Assembly: GCA_963573385.1 (NCBI GenBank) | Contig: CAUYLG010022223.1 | Span: 1 to 64,000 of the forward strand | Source of the DNA: Cacajao melanocephalus | Lineage: Eukaryota; Chordata; Mammalia; Primates; Pitheciidae | Direction of reading: 5' to 3' | Length of the DNA stretch: 64,000 bases | Shown here: one piece after another, positions 48,003-60,885 of the stretch | How positions within the stretch are numbered: position 1 is the stretch's first letter | Layout: each line of letters starts with the position of its first letter | Notes under the pieces: generated by a model | What the model was told of the DNA's origin: nothing | Seen by the model: only the letters and a program-made list of their open reading frames with translations | The model's database searches: none | Translations under genes and position numbers: made by a program

Positions 48003-48307
48003 TGCTGCAGGTCATGGTGGCTCACACCTGTAATCCCAGCACTTTGGGAAGCCAAGAAAGGCAGATCACCTGATGTCAGGAGTTCAAGATTAGCCTGACC
48101 AACATGATGAAACCCTGTCTCTACTAAAAATACAACAATTAGCCAGGCGTGGTGGCATGTATCTGCAAACCTAGCTACTTGGGAGGCTGAGATAGGAGAA
48201 TCACTTGAACCTGGGAGGCGGAAGTTGCAGTGACCCGATCCTGCCATTGCATTCCAGCCTGGGCAACAGAGTGACACTCTGTCTCAAAAAATAAAAAAAA
48301 GTAAGAA
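48003..48307 (+). mobile_element. Alu (AluS/J-like)
   Basis: A full-length Alu with an A-rich tail ending in gtaaga. Seventeen-base duplications with one mismatch flank it: agaaatggttgaggcat (47986-48002) and agaaatggctgaggcat (48308-48324). This is the clearest insertion footprint in the window. Confidence 0.97.
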
Positions 48308-48324
48308 AGAAATGGCTGAGGCAT

Positions 48325-48977
48325 GGGGCAGCCATTTCTTCCTCCATGTCCAGGGGAAGTACAGAGTAGATGAGTGTTTTGAGAAAAGGAGAAGAAAACT
48401 AGAGCTCAAATAAAGATGGCCTTAATCTCAGTTCACTTAGAAGCTGATGTAGAAATTGGGAGTTTGAGGTAATTTGTGCAAAAAAAAAAAAAAAAAAAAG
48501 GCCTGAATAAATGAATAGACAGGTAACCAGTTAAGAACAGATGACATTCATTTTCTTTGAAGCCAATCATCATTACTTCTAACTTTCTTTAGTAACCTCA
48601 CTGCAATATGGAAAAAATATTTTGTAGAGCAAAAGAGGAAGTTTAGCAGAATATTTAAAACAGATAACAAATTCCAATGTATTGTGAAAAATATTTAAAA
48701 TATTTTTTAAAGCTAATGGTCTTCTAGTATATTGCTTAAGATTTTATGCTTCATAGCTAGTCATTTCACATGTTTGTAGCTTCATAGGATCAGGCAAAAG
48801 TACTATCATTATCAGATATTTTTAAAAAAACAAGCAATGTGTGTCTCTTAATTAGCTGGTAAGCAGTTTAATTTTATATAAGCAAGCTACTGTATCAGGC
48901 GTCTAAAATTAGCTAATATGTTGAGAAAATATGGCATTCGTTTTTGCTCTAGGCTCCTAGATTATGAAAAATATGAT
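48325..48977. other. Unassigned sequence with an A20 run
   Basis: There is an A20 run at 48480-48499 with no SINE or LINE body attached that I can see. The rest is AT-rich and unassigned. Confidence 0.5.
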
Positions 48978-49145
48978 CAATTCACTCACTCATTTATTCA
49001 TTCATCACATGGGTGGTGCTATGAGTGTTAAGGACTATAATACAGTCAGAGAGCGAAAGGAGGAGAAACAAAACCCCGTATAATCCTTAATTCCAGGGAG
49101 CTTGCAGTCTGATGTCTTACATTATCTTCTTTACATATACACTTC
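48978..49145 (-). repeat. L2 LINE 3' fragment
   Basis: Antisense L2 terminus: 'cactcactcatttattcatt', 'gtgctatgagtgttaaggac', 'ccagggagcttgcagtctga'. Confidence 0.7.
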
Positions 49146-51138
49146 ATAAACAAATAGGAAATAATATGGACTTGTCAAGAGTGATTCCAGTTTTTAAAAA
49201 ATCTAATTTGGCAGATGATAAATGAATGAGCATCAGATCACATGTTTAGGAATGGTAAAAACAGTTAATCAAGACCTATTTTGAGTACAAATGGGGCTAG
49301 AAAAGCCATAAAATAATCCAGCCAATGACAGACTCTACCTTCTGCTAAATATCCTTAAAACTGCAAATGAGCCTGACTGGTGACCAGATCATCAATGTGA
49401 TCTATGATTAACAAGGCAATGGATACACCCTGTAGAAACTACTGTTCTTATTCATAAATCATGGTATAAGATGGAAACACATGGTGGCTTCTGACTAGTT
49501 TTTTTTTTTTAATCTCAGTTATTAAAGCAGCAAAATCAGGCATACGTGGTATGAACGTTCACCTAAAAGGATTTGTGGGAGAATTCAGGACAGAACAAGT
49601 GAAGCACTTACCCAGTACCTAGCACATCTGCTACACTCTTACCAGCTTGCTTATTATTTTAAAGTGATGTTAATTTGCTGCTTATAGGTTAGAATTATTT
49701 TCATAAACTCTCTCGCTGAAGCTTTGTGAAATAACAGGTGAGTAATTAAAAAGCTAGAAATTGGTTGATGGAAGGTGAGCAAGGACCAAATAGAAGTTAG
49801 GAACATGGAGAAGGAGAGAAACTGAAATAGTTAGTACACATGGTTCATCTTCTAGTCACTGGCCTTGGAAACCATTTTCATTAGTAGAATGAATGACTTT
49901 ACTTAGCCATGTTCCAAAGCAATGCCAGTGAGAAACTGATAGTCAAGATCCAAATTTAGGTACTGATAATAATTCTTCATGGCCTGTAGATATCCTAAAA
50001 CAGCTAAATTTTGACCGAGGAAAGGGATAGAAAGCTTTCCTTCTGGGTAGTTGAGTTTTTAGAAGAAATTACGTAAAGTAGAAATTGAAGATGTCTTTCT
50101 TTCTTTCTTGAGAGAAGAAAATTGAGGCAAAATTGAGAATCATAGCCTGTTCTCTAACTCTTAAAATTGTAAACTGTTTGCTGACTGACATTATAGTGGG
50201 ATTAATAATGAGGATAATTATTTATGTAAAGAAGGAGACACAGTAATCAAGATATTTTAAGATATAGTGCTCAAAATAATTCTCAGATATGAAGTTAAAA
50301 AAGTGACTTTGTAATATTTAAGTATTAAATTGGCAGTTTCCGGGCAGATACTCAGTATTCCTTATTTGTGAGTCACAGTTGACAAAGACAATTATTTCAA
50401 ATTACCAGAAAGCTCAAGTAATTTCCTAGAACCCAGAGAAAAACTAGAATGTGAATACAGTGTTCTCTATCTTACATAATATTTAGGAGAGAGATAATTT
50501 TTGTTAATTTGGAAGTGGTTTTTGGAGGGTTTGAACAATATTTTTCTCTTCTTTTTTTGTTTTTGATGAGAATAGACTTGTTAGGGTCAACAAAGCAGAC
50601 ATCAACATCTTCAGTAAAAAACCTAATAGATAAATTTCTTATATTAGCTAAGTTAAAAATATGGCTTTCCAAGTATAGAATGTTTTAAATTTTAAATGGA
50701 AATGTTTACTTCTTTTCTTTTTAAAAATAATGTGTTTATCTCTTGATACAGTTTGATTATTAATCTCTTGTCAGATGGAAAGTCGGCAACTATTTCCTCT
50801 CATCCTGTGGCTAAAGAGTTTAATGTTCTGTTATATTCTATACAAAGATGAAATGGAATATGTTGAGGTGGTTTTCTTTATAACCATCAAAACAGCAAGC
50901 ATATAAATATGTTATTCTATTGAACTAAGCCTACGTGAAAGGTAGGCTTTAAATACCTTTTTTATCAAACCCAGAATTTATGTGTATGTATTTCAATGTG
51001 AAACTACCCTTTTATTATTGTTTGATTCTACAAAATACAAATAGCTGAGTATGTGCTAGATTCATTGGCATCTACCATGTAGCCTATTATTTCCTGGTGG
51101 GACATGTTCTGTGGGAAGAGAGGAACAACCCCAGGAAG
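49146..51138. other. Unassigned AT-rich sequence; possible L1 scrap at 50735-50835
   Basis: 50735-50835 resembles antisense L1 ORF2/3' sequence ('taatctcttgtcagatggaa', 'ttcctctcatcctgtggcta'). The rest is unassigned. Confidence 0.4.
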
Positions 51139-51256
51139 AGATGAGGTTAGGTGTTTAATAGCTATTCTGGACATCAGAAAATTTAATTTTCTCATTAAAG
51201 AGATGAGATTATGCATTTAATAGCTATTCTGGACATCAGAAAATGTAATTGATTGG
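51139..51256 (+). repeat. 62-bp tandem duplication
   Basis: Unit 1 is 51139-51200 and unit 2 begins at 51201. The first 50 bases match with five differences, including an identical core 'aatagctattctggacatca' in both, after which the second copy fades. It lies just upstream of an MLT1 LTR. Confidence 0.92.
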
Positions 51257-51265
51257 GAATATGAC

Positions 51266-52043
51266 TGTGATAGGTTGCCTAGAAATGTTCCCTCATGATT
51301 CTGGCCTTGTGGTATTGATCTCCTTGTGTAATCTCTTCCCACTGAGTGTGAGCTGGGCTCACTGACTCATTTCTAGTGAATAGAATATGGCAGAAGGGTT
51401 GGGATGCCACTTGTGAGCTTAGGATAGTAATGGGTAGTGGCCCCCTGTTGTGCTGACTTTCTCTTGGATCCATCATGCTGGGGAGTTGGGATCAGCCCTA
51501 TGGAAAGGTCAATGTGGTAAAACAAAGAACTGAGACCCCCCAGTTGAGCAGCTCTCAGGGACCTGAGGACCCTACGTCAACGTCCCATGAGAAGCCCACT
51601 AACAGCCACATGCATGAGCTCAAAGTGTTCCTTCAGCCCAGTCAGGTCTAAACACTGCAGGTTCAACCAGCATTTTCATGCAACCTCATAAGTAAGGCAG
51701 TCAGGGTTAGTGAATAAAAATACAGGACACTGTGACAACCTTGAATTTCAGATAAACAAATATGATTTTTAAAACTTTGAGTATGTCCCATGGAATGTTT
51801 GAGACACACTTAGATCAAGAAATTATTTGTTGTGTATCTGACATTCAAATTTAATCCATGTTTTACCTGGAAGATCTAAGATCAGATACTTGGAGCTGGA
51901 GGCAAAGCTAAGTTACACTCAGATTCCTGACCCACAGAAATGGTGAGATTAAAACAAACAAACAAACGAACAAACAAAAAACAACGCTATTCAAGCTGTG
52001 AAGTTTTGGAGTAATTTGTTATGCAACAATAGCCAACTAATAT
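51266..52043 (+). mobile_element. MLT1-type LTR, split by a palindromic mini-transposon
   Basis: A sense MLT1 LTR. Left part 51266-51715: 'gtaatctcttcccactgagt', 'atagaatatggcagaagggt', 'gcagccctatg'-like 'atcagccctatggaaaggtc', 'catgcaacctcataag'. Right part 51869-52043: 'cagattcctgacccacagaa', 'aagttttggagtaatttgtt', 'caacaatagccaactaatat'. An expanded (CAAA)n lies at 51951-51983 within the right part. The gap holds the element at 51716-51868. Confidence 0.85.
51716..51868. mobile_element. Palindromic MITE-like element inside the MLT1 LTR
   Basis: About 150 bp whose halves are inverted copies. 'ttgaatttcagataaacaaa' on the left pairs with the complement of 'atttgttgtgtatctgacat' and 'tcaaatttaa' on the right; 'gtatgtcccatggaatgttt' lies at the centre. 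It has outer ends 'aaaatacaggac' and 'ccatgttttacc'. I recall this as a common human palindromic DNA element but cannot name the family with certainty. Confidence 0.75.
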
Positions 52044-52529
52044 ATTACCAATAATTAGATGAGGGTCCATACAGGCTCTCAAGGTTGACAAAATTGATTG
52101 ACTGTGTTTAAATTGGTCTCTCAAGTGCAGAACCAATGACTGTACTTTCACTTTGTCACCAGAATAGATGACAGTTTATTACCTAGGAGATGGGATGCAT
52201 AATTTGCATTTGCATTTAAACACTCAATTGGGACACAAATTCATGGCCCCATTAGAGAGGTGTTTAGGGGAAAAGTATAGATACTTTTGAAATTTTAATT
52301 TTGAAAAATAATTTACTTCTTTAAAAAAGCAGCTCAAAAAAGTTAATAGAATAACTCTTAAAGAAGGTTCACACTGGCTATTTTGAAGACAAATATAGTA
52401 ATGTTGTACAGTTTTATAATCGTATGCATGTCTTACACATATAATCTCTTGCTGAAATCAAAGACTTTACACTGCATGTAAAACACCTTACACTGTTCCA
52501 TGAGTTATCCAGGTTCAGCAGAGGAGCAA
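52044..52529. other. Unassigned sequence
   Basis: No repeat or exon recognised. Confidence 0.5.
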
Positions 52530-52860
52530 CATCTTTGACTCTTCTCTTTTCTCTCCATTCTTATCTAACCAGTCATGAAGTAGTATTGTGCCAATTCTTG
52601 GCGATGTTTCTCAAATCCCTCCCTCTATTTAATACTCTTCTTATTTATATTTTGCCTTCCAAGCAGACAAGACCTCTACAAATTCTTCCTGTTCCATGAC
52701 CACAGTCTACTTACTGATCTCCCTGTATTCTCTTACATGCCCAGTGTGCCAATATAATACTGGAGGGTCCATCTTTCTAAAATACTAGAATTATCATACC
52801 ACTCCCAACTCTAAAAGCTTTTGTTGCTTTCCATAACCCAAAGGAAGGGTGGAAAAATAC
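52530..52860 (+). repeat. L2 LINE fragment
   Basis: Sense L2 from an internal 3' region: 'tttctcaaatccctccctct', 'ctacttactgatctccctgt', 'gtccatctttctaaaatact', 'ttatcataccactcccaact', 'gctttccataacccaaagg'. Confidence 0.65.
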
Positions 52861-52930
52861 TTGGACTGTAAGTGATAACTGCTGATAATGTGACTTTAAC
52901 TTTTAGGTTGTTTTGCTTTTGCTTTGCCAT

Positions 52931-52932
<2 letters not shown>

Positions 52933-52977
<45 letters not shown>

Positions 52978-52980
52978 GTG
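52933..52980 (+). repeat. (TG)n microsatellite at an Alu tail
   Basis: About 24 TG units with one CG variant near the end, followed by a short TTAATTAATT run and then the tail side of an antisense Alu. Confidence 0.97.
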
Positions 52981-53002
52981 TTAATTAATTCGTTTATTTA
53001 CT

Positions 53003-53276
53003 TTAGAGACAGGATCTCATTTTGTCATCCAGGCTGGAATGCAGTGGTGCTATCATAGCTCACTCGAGCCTGAACTCCTGGGCTCAAGCGATCCTCCTGC
53101 CTCACCCTCTCATGGAGCTGGCACCACCATGCCCAGCTAATTAAAAAATATATATTTTTTAGTAGAGATGGGGACTCATTTTGTTACCCAGGCTGATCTT
53201 AAACTCCTAGCCTCAAGCAATCCTCCTGCCTCTGCCTCCTAAAGCAATGAGATTACAGGTGTAAGCCGCCATCTTG
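53003..53276 (-). mobile_element. Alu, old (AluJ-like)
   Basis: Antisense from 'ttagagacaggatctcattt' to 'gtaagccgccatcttgc', with an AT-rich linker 'ttaaaaaatatatatttttt'. Confidence 0.9.
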
Positions 53277-55549
53277 CTTTGCAAGATTGTCTTAACCTGT
53301 TACAGTTGCATTACTAAAGTCATTCACTGGTGCATTTGGTGCTGTAGAAGTTCCAAAAAGAAAACGGCTCTGTTGCTACACAAGTGTGTAAATGCACCTA
53401 TTGTCTACTATTTGCATATTCACTGGTAGGGTTCTATTTAAAAACTGCAATTTCATCAGTAAAAAAAAAAATTACATATGAAAGTGAAGTATTGATTATT
53501 AAAATTTAGGAAAAAAATCAAAACATATCACTGGACCTCAGTGAATATAGCTTCCTTTCTTCTGAGACCTCTCTAGGGTGGTGACTATTAACTTTTTTGA
53601 TGTTACAGAAGCTCATGAGCGTGATGATTCCTCTCCCCAGCAAACTGCAGGGAACTACCCACCAAATCTTATAAATGATTGAGGGCATCCATGCCCACCC
53701 TAGGACCCTGGGAGGTTGGAAGATGCCATGCTCAGTGCCACTGCTTTGAGAAGTGCCCTCTTCTGTCTCAGAAAGACCAACCCTGTTCTGTTTTATGGAT
53801 CCCAACCAAAAGAGTCTTATTTCACCAGAAATACTCAAAACATTGTGTGTGGTATCTAGCACATAATGTGCCCTTCATCCTTCTTCTTCTTCTGATATAT
53901 GTGCTTTAGAAGAGTCTCTTAAAAATGATTATTCAATTGTTAGGAACAAAAGCATCATGCTTTAAGCAGCTATTCTAGGACAGGCTCTTGTGAAGGTTTA
54001 ATTCTTGGTGCAGTTTCTGATAATCCTGGGCCATTGTTTAAAAGGAAAGTAAATTTGAGAATAATATTAATAAAATGTCTATAATGTAGATGGAAGATGT
54101 TTTTCCTCCTCTATACTAGGTTCATGACTGAGGCCCCTATAACAAATGACAAGAGAAAAGCATGCAAATCTATTTAATAAAAGTTTTATGTGACACTGGA
54201 GCCTTCATACAAAAATGAAAGCATTGTTCCAAAAGAACAGGTAAACCTGAGTATTTTTATGCCAGGTTTAATGTTAAGAGTACACGGTGTGGAGAAATAG
54301 GAGGACAAACAGTATGACCTATTGGTAATGGACTTGGGAAAACATAACATGGTCTGTTTGTGCAGATTCTTCTTGGATTCCCTGGGTCTTCTGCTCCTTT
54401 CTTCTGGGTACAGGGACAGCACTTAAGAATATTATGACCTGGTTCAGGGGAATCTCAGAACATTCTTCCTAGGTTTTATAACCAGCTTCAAAGGAGAGAG
54501 ACGGGAAGATGTGAGTGACCTTCCTGCTTCTGCTCTTTTCTCAAATGCCAAGATACCATATTTTGGGTAGCATGTCCTGAACCCCATCAAATGCATGCTA
54601 ATGCCATATACTTTCTCACTGATGAAAAATTTCAGGTGCCTTTTTTATTCCCATTTTTATATTGTAGTTTATACGTATATATGTACATATGACTCTGGCT
54701 GTCTTAGTTTTAACAGTGCTACAGATGCGCTGACATTTCGAAGCAACCCGTGATTTATAGCATTTGTTTTCTTGCCTGAAAGTTTTCTCAAGGGCTTTTG
54801 ATGATTTCGATAATCTGTGAAATGAATACACCTTTGGATGGCTGAAATATATTTTAATACTAATATATAGTTTCTTGATGAGCCTACAAAGTCATTTCAT
54901 GAGCTATATATATCACATAAAACAGGAAAGATTAAGCAAACTAACTTTATTATAGTTGTGAAATGAACAGAATTTTATAAGGAATTATCAAATGTAAGTG
55001 AAGAGATATCTCCCAAAACTACTGACAATGAATTTCCCTTTTTAAAAAATTCTAGGGTCTGCTTATTTTGTCAGCAAACATAGTAATTTTATATATGTAT
55101 GTGTGTATACATTTGTGTGCACATATATATAAATATGATGTTGAGATAGTCATGTTTTTGCATGTACTTTATAATTATTTTATTAGTCTTCAAATGAAGT
55201 ACACTTTCTCTCTAAAACCCAAGGGTTTAGGAAGTTGGAGTTAGGAACTTGGGGTTAGGAGTTGGAGACCCGCCTGAATGTGAGTCCTGAGGTCTCATGA
55301 TTATTCTTATTTATAACATATAGAGAGTTGTGTGCTCATATTAATTCATTTGTCAGAAGGTTAATCAACAAAGCATAGCTTGCCATGAAGCTTAGGTTTA
55401 AAATAGGAGTGTAAGATATTCATGTATATAGAGATAGTCCAGGAGCAGAAGTGGAGAAGGAACTACATTTATTAAGCACATGCTTGTACAGACACACAGC
55501 TCTGAGAGTTTCCTTTATTGTATCAGAGCAACTTGAAAAGTACATTTTC
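53277..55549. other. Unassigned sequence
   Basis: No confident repeat or exon. 54100-54560 is more complex and could be an old LTR or DNA element but I cannot match it. 55090-55135 is alternating (TA/TG) low complexity. The 114-codon minus-strand frame at 53518-53862 has no recognisable domain. Confidence 0.4.
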
Positions 55550-56123
55550 ATTTTCAACTGCTGACTAACAAATTATCACAAACTTAGCTGTTTAAAATGA
55601 CCCCCACTTACTGTCTAGCAATCCCTGCAGATTAGGGCCTGAGCACAGCCCGGCTGGGTTCTCAGCTCAGGGTCTCAGCCCAGCTGGGTTTTCAGCTCAG
55701 GGTCTCAGCCCGGCTGCATTCTCCTCTACAGCCTGATTCATCTAACCTCATTCAGGTTATTGGACAAATTCTGCTGTCTCTGGCTGTGTCCCACAGGCTG
55801 CCAGTGGAGGGCTGCCCTCAGTTTGCAGAGGCCTCCCTCATTTCATGCCTTGCGACTCCTCCATCTTCAAAGGCCAGAACTTCTTACACATCAAATACTA
55901 CCCCCGCAGGGTTCAACTCTTTCTAACTTGCCCTTCTACTGCCAGCCAGTTGAAAGTCTAGTGCAACTGAGTTAGGCCCACCCAGACAGTGTCTCTATAT
56001 TAAGGTAAAATGATTAGTAACTTTACAGCTGCGCAATCTCTTTTGTCATGTAATCTTACATAATTTCGAGAGTAACATCAGTGGTGGAAGTCATGGAGCC
56101 ATCTTAGAAATCTGTCTACTACA
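55550..56123 (-). mobile_element. MLT1-type LTR with internal 30-bp tandem repeat
   Basis: Antisense MLT1: 'gctgactaacaaattatcac', 'aaacttagctgtttaaaatg', 'aggcccacccagacagtgtc', 'cttttgtcatgtaatcttac', ending 'agccatcttagaaatctgtc' and 'tactaca'. On the minus strand it opens TGTAGTAGACAGATTTCT, as MLT1 does. A 30-bp unit starting cagcccggctgggtt at 55646 repeats about 2.4 times. The 71-codon frame at 55760-55975 is LTR sequence. Confidence 0.85.
55646..55720 (+). repeat. 30-bp tandem repeat, ~2.4 copies
   Basis: Units at 55646-55675, 55676-55705 (two differences) and a partial third from 55706. Each is built on 'agctcagggtctcagccc'. Confidence 0.93.
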
Positions 56124-57284
56124 AACTACCAAATGAAGAAGAATGTTAATATTTCATACATAAGAAATCTGAGACAGATGCTTCATAACGTACCTAAGAA
56201 CATACTACTTAAATTTGGCACAGCTGATATTGCATTTAACAATTCTTTAGAGATAAAACTATCAAGATTTCCAGTTTTCCTTATTTTTATCCTTGACTAA
56301 AATCTCACTGAAAATTAATTTAATCAAAACAATTTAATTTTATATTTAAAGTTACATATGAATTTCTATACTGAAGATCACACCTACCATCTTGAATTAC
56401 CTTTAACTTAATCATTTGTTCATTCTTCTGCTAAATACATAATTTTTATTAACTTCATATTAACCTCATATTAGCACTTTACTAAGTCCTGATGGAACAT
56501 TTACCAAAATATATGCAATATTTTCATGTGTTAAAATTTATGGTTTTTTTTTTCTATTTTGAGCCCCACTTAAAAATTAACATAGTATATAGTGCATGTA
56601 TTGCCTTGAGACATTAAATTGCAGTAAAATTGGTCTTTGGGATTTGTTCTTGGAAACCATTAATAATTCAGTTGAAGGAATTATCAAAAGTTTGAGACAG
56701 AAATAAATTAAATTTTCAATATTCTGAAGAAAGCTTGATTATTCCTGGAATAGAAATTCGTACATTTTTATGGCCTCATGTAGGTGGTCAGTTTCAAGTA
56801 ATCCTACATCATTCACAATTGAAAGTGATGTTATAAGAAACATATTTCTTCCTTATGTAATAAACTAGAATTGCTGGTAACATCACAAGTGCTCTCCACG
56901 TCTCTTCCCTCCGTGGAGGTCTCTTCCCTCTTGCAGCTGCTGCCTGACATAGACCAACGATACACACACCTTTACATCTTTGGGTGACATGCTGTCACTA
57001 CCTGTGTAGAGTACAATATGGTGGGGAAAAGAGGACACTTTTAGTTGTTATGTTCTAAACATGACTCTACAAACCATGGGTGACTTGCAACACAGAAATT
57101 CACACATAGAAATACAAATAAGTTCAAACCTTGCTATAGAGACCTAATTAAAAATACTATAAACATTTTCATCTCCAAAGCCTTTCCACAATCAATCTTA
57201 CTATCTGATCCCTTGACCCCATCCTTTTTCCAGGTGTTTCTGATTATAGTAAATAACATTTACTATTCACTCAGCAAGATATAA
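56124..57284. other. Unassigned AT-rich sequence
   Basis: No repeat family or exon. A short imperfect duplication of 'gtctcttccctc' occurs at about 56899-56931. Confidence 0.45.
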
Positions 57285-57489
57285 GTTTATCCAATCAATT
57301 ACCAAGTCCATTCCTTTTGCTTCTTAAAGACCACCCAAATCCACGCATTTTCCTGCAGCCACATTACCATCATTTTGCTGAGTTCTTGGGAACCCCCCTG
57401 ACTTCCTATAGCTACTAAAATACTGTCTTCTCACCCATAATTTCTCAATTTCTGGTTTTTTTTTCTTTTAACTTTTTTTTTAAAAAAAA

Positions 57490-57648
<159 letters not shown>

Positions 57649-57989
57649 TAATTTCTAATCCAATTTTCACTTTACAGTCAGAGAGATCATAGAAAAATAC
57701 CCATCTAATCACGTTACTATTCTTAAAATAAATTACAGAGAAAAGTAAACAAAATACCTATTATGGTTTCAGTGCCCTAAAAAAATGTGGCCTTTCAGTT
57801 ACTTTTGAGACTACTCCATTGTTCTCCCTACATTTGGCAAATCTGACTTCTTCATGTATCCAACACACTGCTTGTTTTGTCTGGAATACCATCCCGAGGA
57901 CCCTGACTTCTCCTAACCCTACTAACTTGTAATTCTGGGTCTTCATGTAAATATAACTTTTTAAAGAATATTGTCTAATTCATCAGGAT

Positions 57990-58905
57990 ACATTGTTAGT
58001 CCCATTTTAATTGAGCTTTTTATTGAAATAATTGTAGATTTACATGCAGTTGTAACAATATACAGAGAGATCTTATATATCCTTTACCCAGTTTCCTCCA
58101 ATGGTATTACCTTGCAGAAATATAGTACAATGATCACAACCAGGATACTGACAATGATGCAATCCAAGAATCATAGTCATGTTTCTGCTGGTTTATTTGT
58201 ACTCATGTATGTGTGCATGTGTGTGTTTAGTTGTATACAATTTGATCACAGAGATAATTTTGGGTACAGCAGTCCCCCCTCATCTGTGTTTTCATTTTCC
58301 ATGGTTTCAGTTACCCTCTATCAACCACGGTCCCAAAATATTGAATAGAAAATTCCAGAAGTAAACAATTCATATGTTTTAAATAGCTCATCATTCTGAG
58401 TAGTGTGATGAAATCTCACACCATCCAGCTCTCTCCTGCCCAGGACGTGAATCCTCTCTCTGTCCTGCACTGTCTATTCTACCAGCCTGTTAGTCACTTG
58501 GTAGCCATCGTGGTTATCAGATCGACTGGTGTGCTGTTGCATTACTTGTGTTCAGGTGCAGCTTATTTTACTTAAGAATGGCCCAAAGCACGAGGGTGAA
58601 GTGAAGCTGGCATATTGTTATAATTGTTCTGTTTTATTATTGTTTTTATTAGTCTTTTAAACTTCTGCATAGGTATGTATGTATAAGAAGAAAACAGTAT
58701 ACAAAGGATTCAGTACTGTCTGTGGTTTCAGGCATCCACCAGGAATCCTGGAACGCATCCTTCTCCATTGAGGAGGGAATATCGTATAGACAGATAACAC
58801 ACAGCTAACCACAGATAACACACGACTCTCTTGCTATAAAGATTCTTTATGTTGCCTCTTTAGGGTCATGCCTACCTCCACCTCCTTGCTTCTGTGTCCC
58901 TGGCG
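57990..58905 (-). repeat. Old L1 3' fragment (L1M class), split by Tigger
   Basis: Antisense L1M: 'gctttttattgaaataattg', 'tagatttacatgcagttgta', 'ctttacccagtttcctccaa', 'tacaatgatcacaaccagga' (57990-58264). It resumes after the Tigger with 'tataaagattctttatgttg', 'agggtcatgcctacctccac' (58787-58905). Confidence 0.8.
58267..58784. mobile_element. Tigger-type DNA transposon, internally deleted
   Basis: A 518-bp element. The left end 'cagcagtcccccctcatctg' and the right-end complement 'cgatattccctcctcaatgg' are decayed inverted repeats. TA flanks both sides (58265-58266, 58785-58786). The body has 'ttccatggtttcagttaccc', 'cggtcccaaaatattgaata', 'tatcagatcgactggtgtgc' and near the right end 'ctgtggtttcaggcatccac'. 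No transposase frame. Confidence 0.88.
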
Positions 58906-59125
58906 ATCTTTCATGTTTCAATCCCCCTTTAGGCCCTCCTTTATCAATTTGTACTTCTTACATCACTGTGCTTGACTGTACCTTATTTCTCCAATTTTAT
59001 TTGGTATGTACATTCTCACCTCGGCTGTAAGCTTTACATTAACCACTCTATTTCTAGCTTCTATCACATGGTTAGGTCCAAATATGTGATCAGTGAGCAT
59101 TGATTGACTGATGGATTCTGAGGGA

Positions 59126-60574
59126 AAACAAAATGCACAAAGCGTGGCGGAGGGGAGTCTTGGCCAAGAGCCAAGTGTTTATGGGGAATCTTGAGTTCTA
59201 GGCCTGGCCCTACAGTGAGAGACTTGATGTGTGGACCTCAGTTAACCCAGGTGTAACATGAAACAGATTAGAACATGAAGTAGCACTTGCTCGGTAAACA
59301 TCCTGGTGTAGAAAGTAGAGTTGGTTGAGTTTAGAGACACTACAAACCAGTCTATCATGCATCCCATGTGAGAAATGAAGGCATTGCCAGACAGCTCAGG
59401 CCATGCTACAGTCATGCATATCTCTGGGAAATGTCACGGTGAACCTAATCTGAAAAAACTGCAGTATTACTAAGCAATAGATAGGAGTTGTGTTAAAAAT
59501 TCCCATAGGTGATTTTGTGCAAAATATTATTTCATGTAGGTTTTTTTGACCATTAAAAATTGCATTGTGAGATGCTGGGACTTTGGTCAGCCTCTGATGT
59601 GCTTTTCCCATGACATTGTACTTTTGTATTCATAGCTTAGATATCTAGGTATTTATGTTTGTGTATCCATGCCTATGTATATTTATTTTTCTACATGCAC
59701 ACACACAGTTATAGGGATCTAATTCTTCTACAGAATGAAGTCCAAAAACAAGAGCTTGGGAAACGTAGAGTAATGGAAAAATGACCTGAATAAGAAAAAA
59801 TGATGCCAAAAAGAAAACAGATGTTTGTGTGACGGTGTGAAATCTTGTCAGCAGTACAGGTAGCCATCTATTTTTCAGGATGGGTATACACAAAGCACTC
59901 TGTTAACCTGTGATGAACAGCCTTTTATATGTTTATGGAATCAAAATGTAATTTCATTAATTTTAAAGGATAACATAATAGGGATAGGTTTTTATGTAAA
60001 CAAACCCACAGCATGTATATTTTTTACCTGTGCCAGGTAAAAAATAATCACCTGAAACTAGCCAGGTGATTACCCCATCAGCGTGATAGAAGAAAGCTCT
60101 TTGAATGGAAAGATGGAGATTCACACTGCCTTTTGAGCTCACTTATGCAATTTGTATGTTACATAGCCCTGGTCATTGAAGCTTGCCTTTTGTTAAATTG
60201 CTTTGCAAGAGCGTTTAACCTTTATGTCTTCTTCACTGATCTTAGGAATAGAGATTATAACACTTGATACTATTTTCAGGAAGCTTGAGAGAAGAAACAA
60301 GAGAGCATCTGAAATAAATATCTCCCAGCACCTAGAGAAAATACAAATCATATCCTTTCTATAGTTTTAGACCTTGCCACACAGATGCTATGGTATTGAT
60401 TTCTTTATGATATACTTTTTATTTAGTCTGTATTTATACAATTTACTTATGGATAGAAAAAATGACAAAAATTTGCAAGATATTAATTACATGGCTAAAA
60501 TTACCTCATATTCACAGACCAATGTCTTTGTAAAAGCGTCTTTAAATATGTTTCCATTAAACAAAAATAAAGCA
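59126..60574. other. Unassigned sequence
   Basis: No confident repeat or exon. A short perfect-looking inverted pair 'tgccaggtaaaaaataatca' / 'cacctgaaactagccaggtg' lies near 60031-60068. Confidence 0.45.

Positions 60575-60885
<311 letters not shown>

Noticed and set aside
48480..48499. A20 run as the tail of a processed pseudogene or Alu
   Set aside because: The sequence upstream shows no SINE, LINE or spliced-gene body, and no flanking duplication is evident.
54100..54560. Old LTR or DNA transposon
   Set aside because: The sequence texture is repeat-like but I could not place it in any family or find terminal structure.
55646..55720. Tandem 30-bp units as a CRISPR array
   Set aside because: The units are directly adjacent without unique spacers and sit in a mammalian LTR; the genome is eukaryotic.
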